Assembly (NCBI GenBank): GCA_034659075.1
Contig: JAYEGM010000086.1
Span: 1 to 15,289, forward strand
Length of the DNA: 15,289 bases
Source of the DNA: BMS3Bbin11 sp034659075
GTDB lineage: Bacteria; Pseudomonadota; Gammaproteobacteria; BMS3Bbin11
Reading direction: 5' to 3'
In this document: positions 7,131 through 13,529 of the stretch, one piece after another
Layout of the letters: each line of letters begins with the position of its first letter
Position numbering within the stretch: the stretch's first letter is position 1
Notes under the pieces: model-generated
What the model saw: only the letters and a program-made list of their open reading frames with translations
Told to the model about the DNA's origin: nothing
The model's database searches: none
Position numbers and translations under genes: made by a program

Positions 7131-8373
7131 TATTGTTAAGATTACCCTTTAATTCCAGGCCACGTGCCAGGCGGGACTGACGCCCTGTCAGGCCCATGGT
7201 CCGTTTCAGTAATGCCTGTTTAAACTCAGGAAATATATCCGTGGCCAACAGACCCAGATTTCTTGCCGCGATCACCGGCGCCAGGCGGCTCGTGAAGACC
7301 TTGATCATGCCGTGCGTAAAACCTGTCACCCGCCGCGTATCTTTATTGCGTATATTTTCATATTGCTGAAGAACATCCGTTGACCCTGGATCCTGCTGCT
7401 GAGCATGCGCCGCCGCCAGCACTTCCGCCAGCCAGGCCACGTCTCTGAGGCCCAGGTTAAAGCCCTGCGCTGCCACCGGGTGAACAGTATGTGCCGCATT
7501 ACCTACCAGCACCACGCGCCTGCCTGTATGTGCTTCAACGCGGTTTCTGGCCAGCGGATAAGCATATCGCTTACCTGCCCGCGAGAAACGCCCTAAACGG
7601 TCACCAAACTGTCGCTGCAAACGTTCCAGAAACTGATCTTCGGGCATAGCAGTAAGTTCTTCTACATCTGCTTCATCGACTGCCCAGACACACCAGCAAC
7701 GGTCTTCATTCATCGGCAGCATGGCAAGCGGACCGGACGGGGTAAATCTTTCATAGGCGCAATGCCGGTGATTGTTCCCGGGCGTGACATTGCAGACGAT
7801 AGCTGTCTGCCGGTAATCATCTGTGGTGGACTGAAAGCCCAGCTTCTCCCGCAAACCCGAACGCCCGCCATCGGCAATAACAACCAACGTGCCCTGTAAG
7901 GTAATTTCCTCATTATCCGTTGTGCAAATAAGCGTTGCGAAGTCATCAGCAATATCTACATCGCTAACCACTGCCGGGCTGATGATATTAACATGCTCCA
8001 ATGTCTCCAGCCGGCTCATCAGGGCCGCACCCAAAGCACGGTTTTCGATCACATAACCCAGCGCCTCTACAGTGGCATCCTTTCTATCAAGGTGCGCAAT
8101 ACCCGGATGACCACGATCAGAGACATGGATACGGTGAATCGGGCAAACGGCATTTTTATCAATTTGTCGCCAGATACCCATGCTTTCGTAAATCAAACGG
8201 GAGCCATGCGAAAGAGAAATAGTCCGCACATCATAGCTGGGCTGCTGATCAGACTGCCAGGGTACGGCTTCGATGATAGCCATGCGAATACCCGTATCCG
8301 CCAACGCACAGGCCAGGCTGGCACCCGCCATGCCACCGCCGACGATGATTACGTCATAGTGTTTGTTAGTCAT
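7123..8373 (-). CDS. ubiH: FAD-dependent ubiquinone-biosynthesis hydroxylase, UbiH-type (2-octaprenyl-6-methoxyphenol hydroxylase)
   Basis: This 416-residue paralog of the next gene has the N-terminal FAD motif IIVGGGMAGASLA (residues 9-21) and the C-terminal motif VVLVGNAAHTVHPVAAQG followed by NLGLRDVAWL near residue 310. Asparagine in GNAA, where most relatives have GDAA, is also characteristic of E. coli UbiH, which together with its place next to pepP supports the name. UbiH hydroxylates ring position C1 during aerobic ubiquinone synthesis. The start ATG at 8373 has GGAG six nt upstream. It lies 107 nt downstream of pepP, and this gap holds heptamer repeat locus 2. It overlaps ubiI by 8 nt. 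Confidence 0.92.
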   Translation of the reverse strand: MTNKHYDVIIVGGGMAGASLACALADTGIRMAIIEAVPWQSDQQPSYDVRTISLSHGSRLIYESMGIWRQIDKNAVCPIHRIHVSDRGHPGIAHLDRKDATVEALGYVIENRALGAALMSRLETLEHVNIISPAVVSDVDIADDFATLICTTDNEEITLQGTLVVIADGGRSGLREKLGFQSTTDDYRQTAIVCNVTPGNNHRHCAYERFTPSGPLAMLPMNEDRCWCVWAVDEADVEELTAMPEDQFLERLQRQFGDRLGRFSRAGKRYAYPLARNRVEAHTGRRVVLVGNAAHTVHPVAAQGFNLGLRDVAWLAEVLAAAHAQQQDPGSTDVLQQYENIRNKDTRRVTGFTHGMIKVFTSRLAPVIAARNLGLLATDIFPEFKQALLKRTMGLTGRQSRLARGLELKGNLNNNA

Positions 8374-8412
8374 TCATAGCTCCGATATAAAAGCAGGGGA
8401 ATGTTATTTTGA

Positions 8413-8473
8413 TTTACGGTTTACGGTTTACGGTTTACGGTTTACGTAAAACATAATTCGTAAAACGTAAAAC
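8413..8473. repeat. Heptamer tandem repeat array, locus 2 (pepP-ubiH gap)
   Basis: On the plus strand there are four full copies of TTTACGG (8413-8440) and a partial TTTACG. The array then reverses to GTAAAAC units at 8446-8452, 8460-8466 and 8467-8473, with a degenerate unit ATAATTC at 8453-8459, all in the same 7-base phase. The turn point is the perfect palindrome TTTACGTAAA (8441-8450). The array begins 7 nt past the pepP stop and ends 39 nt before the ubiH start. In mRNA sense it reads GTTTTAC-type units first, then CCGTAAA units. Confidence 0.95.
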
Positions 8474-8480
8474 AAATTTG

Positions 8481-9782
8481 TTAGCCCTTCATTATACGTT
8501 CAATATCATCAATCTGCTTCGGCGCATCCTCGCTCAACACCTCATAGCCAGTCTTCGTCACAGCGACGTCGTCTTCAATTCGAATACCGATATTCCACCA
8601 TCGTTCGTCGACACCTTCTGCACCGGCCGCGATATAGAGCCCGGGTTCTACAGTCATGATCATGCCGCATTCAAGCTCGCGCCAGTTGTCATTGACTTTA
8701 TAATCGCCGACATCATGCACATCCAGCCCTAGCCAGTGACCGGTTTTGTGCATATAGAAACGCTGGTAGGCCTTGCTGGCGACCAGCTCGTCCACGTCAC
8801 CCTGCAACAGGCCATGCTCAACCAGACCCCCTGTAATCACGCGCACCGCTGCATTATGCGGCATATCCCAGGTTGCACCGGGTTTAATGGTATCCATCGC
8901 CGCCTGCTGCGCAGCAAGTACCACCTCATACAGGGCACGCTGTTCGGCGCTGAACTTGCCATTGACAGGAAAACTGCGTGAGATATCTGCCGCATAACCA
9001 TCAATTTCACAGCCCGCATCGATCAGCAGCATGTCGCCGTCTTTTAACTCAGCCCTGTTCTCAATGTAATGCAGCACACAGGCATTCTCACCGGTAGCCA
9101 CTATCGGCGGGTAAGCCGGAAATTCACTACCTTTCTTACGAAAAATATACTGGAATTCCGCTTCAATTTCGTACTCTTTCATACCGGGCCTGCACACCTT
9201 CATCGCTTGTTTGTGAGCGCGTGCTGAAATTTTACAGGCCTTCTGTATCAGTGTCTTTTCTTCACAACGCTTGACCAGGCGCATTTCATGCAGGATATGG
9301 CCAAGATCAAGAATCTCGGCCGGTGCAGTAATTCCAGTACGCGCTTTGCTGCGCACCTCATTCACCCAGGTCATCAGGCGTGAATCAAATTCATCATTGG
9401 CACCCATGCTGTAAAAGACTTTTTCACGATTCTCCAGCAAGCCAGGTACGATTTCGTCAATGTCCGTAATCGGAAAGGCATCGTCTGCACCGTAATATTC
9501 ACAAACGCCTTCCAGCCCGGCCCGGCGTCCGTCCCAGATTTCTTTATCCGGATCTCTTTCCCGACAGAATATAATGAACTCACCATGCTCCCGGCCCGGC
9601 ACCAGCACGGCAACGGCCTCCGGCTCATTGAAGTGTGTAAGATAATAAAAATCGCTGGAAGCACGAAATGGATACAACACATCCCGACTGCGTACCCGTT
9701 CACTGGCCGTCGGAATAATCGCCACCCCGCCACCCATCATCTGCATCACTTCCTGACGGCGTTTAGCGAACTGCTCATTCAT
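8481..9782 (-). CDS. pepP: Xaa-Pro aminopeptidase (aminopeptidase P)
   Basis: The 433-residue M24-family metallopeptidase removes N-terminal residues preceding proline and is cytoplasmic. The N-terminal domain includes YPFRASSDFYYLTHFNEPEAV, as in E. coli PepP. The pita-bread catalytic domain carries the metal ligands in MLLIDAGCEIDGYAADISRS (two Asp), TGHWLGLDVHDVG (His), MTVEPGLYI (Glu) and GIRIEDDVAV (Glu). I prefer the ATG at 9782, which gives MNEQFAKRRQEV, close to the E. coli N-terminus, with AGGA nine nt upstream. Longer in-frame starts at 9791 and 9851 would extend into ygfB without conserved sequence. It overlaps the ygfB stop by 8 nt. Heptamer repeat locus 2 follows its stop. Confidence 0.95.
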   Translation of the reverse strand: MNEQFAKRRQEVMQMMGGGVAIIPTASERVRSRDVLYPFRASSDFYYLTHFNEPEAVAVLVPGREHGEFIIFCRERDPDKEIWDGRRAGLEGVCEYYGADDAFPITDIDEIVPGLLENREKVFYSMGANDEFDSRLMTWVNEVRSKARTGITAPAEILDLGHILHEMRLVKRCEEKTLIQKACKISARAHKQAMKVCRPGMKEYEIEAEFQYIFRKKGSEFPAYPPIVATGENACVLHYIENRAELKDGDMLLIDAGCEIDGYAADISRSFPVNGKFSAEQRALYEVVLAAQQAAMDTIKPGATWDMPHNAAVRVITGGLVEHGLLQGDVDELVASKAYQRFYMHKTGHWLGLDVHDVGDYKVNDNWRELECGMIMTVEPGLYIAAGAEGVDERWWNIGIRIEDDVAVTKTGYEVLSEDAPKQIDDIERIMKG

Positions 9783-10359
9783 CTTCGTCATTCCTGCTTG
9801 CTGTATCCTGCTCATCTTCGTCCGGCTTGCTGCCCCTGGAAAGCTCCGCATAAATTATCTGCACGCCAACACGTACATATTCTTCCAGCTGCATCAAATC
9901 ACTGTCGGAACCACTGACCTCGACAGACACATCAAGCTGGGATATCTCAACCAGATCTTTAGCCACTTCTGCCGCATCCTCTGGCAGCTTGTCGAATTCT
10001 TTCAGGCCGGATTCAAGCAGGCCCATCACATAGCCCCCGCACCATTCAGCCAGGGCACGGCTTCGTTCCAGCAGGGGGACGCCATCATCCGGCAACAGCA
10101 GCTGAAAATTGAAATCCTCATTTCTGTATCCCTCGGAGCTCGCCTGCACCAAGCGTGAGATAAGTTCAGAAAATTCAGCATCCTGCTGCAAGGACTCAGC
10201 ATCATCTGTAAAAAATCGTGCAATCGAGGCCGTATTCTGCGTATTCAACGCACCGGCAATCAAGCCATGACACTCGGAGGCGGACAACTGGCTGTTAATC
10301 CGCCGTAAAGCAAGTGTCAGGTCCGTATACGCCGGCATAGTATTGTTATTCTGGTTCAT
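9775..10359 (-). CDS. ygfB: YgfB/YecA (UPF0149) family protein
   Basis: This 194-residue acidic protein has the family features: the N-terminal LSASECHGLIAGAL stretch near residue 26, and in the middle LAEWCGGYVMGLLESG near residue 103. The biochemical role of the family is poorly defined; in Pseudomonas aeruginosa the ortholog has been linked to regulation of cell-wall recycling and beta-lactam response. It is the first gene of the leftward cluster ygfB-pepP-ubiH-ubiI, an association conserved in gammaproteobacteria. The start ATG at 10359 has GGGAG four nt upstream. The C-terminus is a run of acidic and polar residues ending RNDEDE. Confidence 0.92.
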   Translation of the reverse strand: MNQNNNTMPAYTDLTLALRRINSQLSASECHGLIAGALNTQNTASIARFFTDDAESLQQDAEFSELISRLVQASSEGYRNEDFNFQLLLPDDGVPLLERSRALAEWCGGYVMGLLESGLKEFDKLPEDAAEVAKDLVEISQLDVSVEVSGSDSDLMQLEEYVRVGVQIIYAELSRGSKPDEDEQDTASRNDEDE

Positions 10360-10606
10360 CTAGCTCCCGGTTTTCATCTACTTTGCCAAAAATGACCATA
10401 ATTATTCATAATAATGTGATCTGATTGCCTTATTCAGGTTTATTCCTGAGAGAAAAAGTCATATTATCTTCCAACAGCCTTGTGCAACAAGTACTATATG
10501 GGCTGATATAACAACAACTCGTAGTCTTTTATAGTATTCTTTTGTAAGGAACATTCTAAAGACGCACCCTTGTTTCGAGGATAAATGCCCCCGGAGAGGT
10601 TATTCT
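10360..10606. promoter_or_regulatory. Divergent intergenic region between ygfB and the coiled-coil/zapA cluster
   Basis: This 247-bp AT-rich region must hold the promoters for both directions, but I cannot pick unambiguous -35/-10 pairs. TATAGT (10530-10535) is one possible rightward -10. Two operator-like inverted repeats are present: TCAGG-N6-CCTGA (10434-10449) and CTTGT-GCA-ACAAG (10479-10491). No RNA gene or additional ORF is evident. Confidence 0.4.
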
Positions 10607-10816
10607 GTGATTCAGGAAGAACTTGATAAACTGGAAGCCCGTATATTTGAACTCTCAGAGACCCTGCGTCGACTGGAGGAGCAGAATCGTATTCTGCGTG
10701 TAGATCAACGGTCCCTGAATAAGGAAAACGGCCGTCTAACCGAGAAGAACCGTATTGCCTGCACCCGGCTGGAATCTATCGTCAATCGCCTTAAAACACT
10801 GGAGCAATCTGTTTGA
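10607..10816 (+). CDS. ZapB-like coiled-coil protein (TIGR02449 family)
   Basis: This 69-residue protein is almost entirely heptad-repeat coiled coil with many Leu, Glu, Arg and Asn residues (for example LEARIFELSETLRRLEEQNR). Small proteins of the TIGR02449 family are found directly upstream of zapA in many gammaproteobacteria and resemble the division factor ZapB in size and architecture. A role at the Z-ring with ZapA is inferred from this, not shown. The start is GTG at 10607 with GGAGAGG about seven nt upstream. Its TGA stop overlaps the TTG start of zapA (TTGA), which points to translational coupling. Confidence 0.88.
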   Translation: MIQEELDKLEARIFELSETLRRLEEQNRILRVDQRSLNKENGRLTEKNRIACTRLESIVNRLKTLEQSV

Positions 10817-11124
10817 GATCAACTGATTCAGGGGTTCAGATAAGCATCCTCGGTAAAGAATATTCCGTCGCCTGCCCCGACGAAAAACGTGATGAGCTGC
10901 TGACTGCAGCATCATATCTTGATCAGAACATGCGGGAAATACAGCAAAGCGGTGCCGTACTGGGTACTGAACGTGTTGCTGTGATGGCCGCGCTGAACAT
11001 TGCCCATGATCTCTTGTCCCTGCGTGAAGATACCGGCCTGACACTGGAAATGGAAACCCGCATCAAAAATCTTCGAAAAAATTTAGAAGAAGCCTTGGAT
11101 GGGCAGGCCGAAATGGAGCTATAA
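10813..11124 (+). CDS. zapA: Cell division protein ZapA
   Basis: This 103-residue cytoplasmic protein has the ZapA layout: a short N-terminal globular head (VQISILGKEYSVACPDEKRDEL, residues 8-29), then helices including AASYLDQNMREI and ERVAVMAALNIAHDLL, and a C-terminal coiled coil. ZapA tetramers crosslink FtsZ protofilaments and stabilise the Z-ring. The start is a TTG (10813) overlapping the upstream stop, with GGAG in the end of the preceding gene about nine nt before it. The TAA stop lies inside the perfect -10 box TATAAT of the 6S RNA promoter, so the two elements constrain each other's sequence. The order zapA-6S RNA-fau is conserved in gammaproteobacteria. Confidence 0.95.
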   Translation: MRSTDSGVQISILGKEYSVACPDEKRDELLTAASYLDQNMREIQQSGAVLGTERVAVMAALNIAHDLLSLREDTGLTLEMETRIKNLRKNLEEALDGQAEMEL

Positions 11125-11125
11125 T
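11095..11125 (+). promoter_or_regulatory. Promoter of 6S RNA
   Basis: A perfect TATAAT lies at 11120-11125, overlapping the zapA stop codon. TTGGAT (11095-11100) is 19 nt upstream, a slightly long spacer. The predicted start, about 7 nt after the -10 box, is the G at about 11132, which is exactly the first base of the 6S closing stem. Confidence 0.7.
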
Positions 11126-11131
11126 TGCAAC

Positions 11132-11329
11132 GTGGCGCCCGCTGCGGTGTACGTAGCATACTAATAACCCTTAGAACCTAATCCACAAACTCGGGACTCA
11201 GCGCTAATGCTGTTGAGCCGTCTCCATGAACAACATGTTGATAGCCTGATGCATGACCAAGACTCCCACTTGAACCACTGGTTCAAGGTACATGCGTGTT
11301 ACGGCACAGGTGGGGGCGCCACCTTTTTT
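11132..11329 (+). ncRNA. ssrS: 6S RNA
   Basis: The RNA of about 195 nt lies between zapA and fau, the conserved 6S locus. Its ends pair perfectly: GTGGCGCCC (11132-11140) with GGGCGCCAC (11314-11322). A conserved 3'-half element CTTGAACC-act-GGTTCAAG (11269-11287) matches the corresponding stem in E. coli 6S RNA. 6S RNA mimics an open promoter and holds sigma-70 RNA polymerase in stationary phase. Six T residues (11324-11329) follow the closing stem, so transcription may end there, or may continue into fau as in E. coli. Ends are approximate. Confidence 0.93.
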
Positions 11330-11354
11330 AAAACATACTTGATGCAACTTGCTG

Positions 11355-11972
11355 ATGACCGATAAAAAGGCCATACGCCAACAGTTCCGGAAAAAACGTT
11401 CAGCCTTACCTGCCTATCGCCAGCACCTGGCCAGTTATGCGATTACGGATAAAGTGCTGCGAAAAATTTCTGCCCTAAAGAACGCCGCAACCATCGCTTT
11501 TTATGTCGCAAAAGATGGGGAAATCGATCTGCTGCCACTGATGTTGCACTGTATTAAGCATGGCCGACAGTGTTATTTACCTGTGCTGGTAAACCCTGAT
11601 GAAAAAACACTGCGTTTCGCCGAATGGATTCCGGGTCGTGATATGGCACACAACAAATATGGCATCCCGGAACCAGTCGTTCCTCACCACCACCTGTTGC
11701 CTGCATCGGAAATGGATTTAATTTTTATGCCACTGGTCGCATTTGATGCCTGTGGCAATCGCCTCGGCATGGGTGGTGGCTACTATGACCGCACTCTGGC
11801 CGAATGTTGCTATGGCGGGTCTGCCACGAAAACAAAAAAACCTTTTCTGGTAGCCGCAGGCCATGACGTTCAATACATTCCCGAGCTTCCTCACGACACA
11901 TGGGATATCATTCCGCATATAACGATAACACCCGCTCATTTTATCCAGCCGCGGTGTCACAATGGTGCTTGA
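11355..11972 (+). CDS. fau: 5-formyltetrahydrofolate cyclo-ligase
   Basis: The 205-residue enzyme (ygfA/fau family) converts 5-formyl-THF to 5,10-methenyl-THF with ATP, recycling a folate that inhibits SHMT and is made by side reaction. Visible signatures are the N-terminal KAIRQQFRKKRSALP, PLMLHCIKHGRQCYLPVL around residue 60, YGIPEP near residue 102 and the ATP-site motif LIFMPLVAFDACGNRLGMGG followed by GYYDRTL around residues 120-145. I prefer the ATG at 11355; a TTG at 11349 would add two residues, and neither start has a strong Shine-Dalgarno. It begins 25 nt after the U-run of 6S RNA. Its TGA stop is immediately followed by the ATG of the DUF427 gene. It links functionally to the gcv operon at the other end of the window through folate one-carbon metabolism. 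Confidence 0.95.
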   Translation: MTDKKAIRQQFRKKRSALPAYRQHLASYAITDKVLRKISALKNAATIAFYVAKDGEIDLLPLMLHCIKHGRQCYLPVLVNPDEKTLRFAEWIPGRDMAHNKYGIPEPVVPHHHLLPASEMDLIFMPLVAFDACGNRLGMGGGYYDRTLAECCYGGSATKTKKPFLVAAGHDVQYIPELPHDTWDIIPHITITPAHFIQPRCHNGA

Positions 11973-12293
11973 ATGCCTGCAATAAAGATAAAAATGAAAA
12001 ACGACGGCAGCGTCTTATTGCAGGCAGACGACTATCAGATACAAATGGTCGAAGGCAATTATTACGTACACCCTGACCTTATCAAATTAGATAAATTTGA
12101 GGTAAGTGACCGTATATACAACTGCCCGGTTAAAGGCAAATGCCTGTGGGTAGACCTTAACACTGAACTTGGCTGGATCAATGATATCTGCTGGGTCTAT
12201 CCTCAACCAAAAGAAGCGTACAAACATATTGCTGGCTGGTTTGGCTTCTACCCCAGCCATAAAAACTACGAGATAGAGGCGCCCAAAAAATGA
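11973..12293 (+). CDS. DUF427 domain protein
   Basis: This 106-residue small soluble protein has the DUF427 (COG2343) signatures: VEGNYYVHPDLI near residue 27, YNCPVKGKCLWVDL near residue 50 and a C-terminal KHIAGWFGFYP near residue 85. The biochemical function of this family is not established to my knowledge. It begins directly at the fau stop (TGAATG), and its own stop overlaps the next start (ATGA), so it is tightly embedded in an operon with fau and the EVE-domain gene. No signal peptide or membrane segment is present. Confidence 0.85.
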   Translation: MPAIKIKMKNDGSVLLQADDYQIQMVEGNYYVHPDLIKLDKFEVSDRIYNCPVKGKCLWVDLNTELGWINDICWVYPQPKEAYKHIAGWFGFYPSHKNYEIEAPKK

Positions 12294-12748
12294 ATTACTG
12301 GTTATTTAAAAGCGAACCTGATGTTTTTGGCATCGACCACCTTAAAGCAATGCCCAATCAAACAGATCACTGGGATGGCATTAGAAACTACCAGGCAAGG
12401 AACATGCTGCGCGATGACATCAAAATCGGTGACCAGGTCTTCTTCTATCATTCCAACTGCAAAGAACCCGGCATCGTCGGCATCATGGAAGTAACTAAAA
12501 ATGGCTACCCTGACTACACAGCGACCGACCCCGAACAGCACTACTACGACCCTAAAAGCGACCCCGACAATCCTCGCTGGTATATGGTAGATGTGAAGTT
12601 TGTGCGAGACCTCAAACGCAACATCACTCTGCAGGAGTTGAAACCCCTGCCGGAGCTTGAGGGAATGCCATTAGTTCGACGGGGGAATCGGCTTTCGATA
12701 ATGCCGGTCGCGGCTGAGCATTGGAAGTTGATACTGGATATGGAATAA
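12290..12748 (+). CDS. EVE-domain protein
   Basis: This 152-residue protein is a single EVE domain (PUA-like fold), beginning MNYWLFKSEPDVFGIDHL. It contains WDGIRNYQARNMLRDDIKIG around residue 29, VFFYHSNCKEPGIVGIMEV around residue 50 and WYMVDVKFV around residue 97, as in the bacterial and eukaryotic thymocyte-nuclear-protein-1 group. EVE domains resemble YTH and ASCH domains and are thought to recognise modified bases in DNA or RNA; the ligand is unknown for this group. The start overlaps the DUF427 stop by 4 nt. Heptamer repeat locus 3 begins 5 nt after its stop. Confidence 0.92.
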   Translation: MNYWLFKSEPDVFGIDHLKAMPNQTDHWDGIRNYQARNMLRDDIKIGDQVFFYHSNCKEPGIVGIMEVTKNGYPDYTATDPEQHYYDPKSDPDNPRWYMVDVKFVRDLKRNITLQELKPLPELEGMPLVRRGNRLSIMPVAAEHWKLILDME

Positions 12749-12753
12749 AAGCA

Positions 12754-12841
12754 GTTTCAAGTTTCAAGTTTCAAGTCTAAAAAACCTGGGCCCTGTCACT
12801 TGAAACTTGAAACTTGAAACTTGAAACTTGAAACTTGAAAC
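12754..12841. repeat. Heptamer tandem inverted repeat array, locus 3 (EVE gene to cyclophilin gap)
   Basis: The left arm has three copies of GTTTCAA plus G (12754-12775). A 23-nt spacer with the palindrome GGGCCC follows. The right arm has six perfect copies of CTTGAAA plus C (12799-12841). The arms are exact reverse complements over 22 bp, with several alternative registers because the right arm is longer. The array starts 5 nt after the EVE-gene stop and ends 15 nt before the cyclophilin start; the AAAGGA ribosome site lies in that last piece. The unit CTTGAAA recurs in locus 1. Confidence 0.95.
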
Positions 12842-12856
12842 AAAAAGGAAACATCA

Positions 12857-13462
12857 ATGAAATTTATTAAAACAATTCTATTAGTCACCCTCATCTCAAG
12901 TATGAGCATCGTCTCAGCCAACGAGAAAAAAGACCCCGTGGTTCTGTTCGAAACCAGCGCAGGAAATTTTGAAGTCACCCTGAACCCAGAAAAGGCTCCC
13001 GTTACAGTCAAAAACTTCCTCACCCTGGTGGACCAGAAACACTACAATGGCACTATATTTCACCGGGTGATCAAAAGCTTCATGATTCAGGGCGGTGGGC
13101 TGGATACATCGATGAATAAAATTGGCGGCGTTATGCCGATAAAAAATGAAGCAGATAATGGGCTGAAGAACCAGAAAGGCAGCATCGCCATGGCACGTAC
13201 CGGCGACCCTCATTCAGCCACCGATCAGTTCTTTATCAACACTAAAGACAACGATATGCTAAACCACACGGGAAAGAACATGCGTGGCTGGGGATATACC
13301 GTTTTCGGCAAAGTCACCAGCGGGATGGACGTGGTAATGAAAATTGAAAGCAGTGATACCGATACCCGGAGTGGCCGTAGAGATGTGCCGGTGAAAACTG
13401 TTGAAATTTTGAAAGTCACTCAAAAGGGGAAACAGGCAAGCAAAGCCGAATCAGGCAAGTAA
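12857..13462 (+). CDS. Exported cyclophilin-type peptidyl-prolyl cis-trans isomerase
   Basis: This 201-residue protein has a Sec signal peptide (MKFIKTILLVTLISSMSIVS, probable cleavage after VSA, residue 21) followed by one cyclophilin domain. Catalytic-site segments are FHRVIKSFMIQGGG (residues 68-81, Arg70) and ATDQFFINT (residues 121-129). It catalyses proline cis-trans isomerisation and probably assists protein folding in the periplasm, like PpiA; it is closest in loop layout to the short bacterial cyclophilins. The C-terminal tail KGKQASKAESGK is charged and probably disordered. The start ATG at 12857 has AAGGA upstream. The gene follows heptamer repeat locus 3 and converges with rppH. 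Confidence 0.94.
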   Translation: MKFIKTILLVTLISSMSIVSANEKKDPVVLFETSAGNFEVTLNPEKAPVTVKNFLTLVDQKHYNGTIFHRVIKSFMIQGGGLDTSMNKIGGVMPIKNEADNGLKNQKGSIAMARTGDPHSATDQFFINTKDNDMLNHTGKNMRGWGYTVFGKVTSGMDVVMKIESSDTDTRSGRRDVPVKTVEILKVTQKGKQASKAESGK

Positions 13463-13485
13463 GGCTAAGGGAACCTCTGACTACA

Positions 13486-13529
13486 AGCCCTTTCGCAGGT
13501 TGGGTTGAGATATACCTAAAGAAAGGGCT
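13486..13529. terminator. Long inverted repeat between convergent cyclophilin and rppH genes
   Basis: AGCCCTTTC (13486-13494) and GAAAGGGCT (13521-13529) are complementary over 9 bp. Inner arms AGGT and ACCT can extend the stem. The right arm includes the last codons of rppH. No T-run follows on either strand, so it is not a classical intrinsic terminator, but its place between convergent genes suggests a shared 3'-end structure for both transcripts. Confidence 0.45.

Noticed and set aside
7993..8379. Rightward 128-codon open frame opposite the ubiH start
   Set aside because: It is fully antisense to conserved ubiH coding sequence, with no ribosome site or recognisable product.
9585..9917. 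Rightward 110-codon open frame opposite pepP/ygfB
   Set aside because: It is antisense to two clearly conserved genes, and its composition is that of a shadow frame.
12754..12841. CRISPR array or CRISPR-like repeats at the heptamer loci
   Set aside because: The units are 7 bp in direct contact with no spacers between them, and no cas genes are present. These are microsatellite-like arrays.
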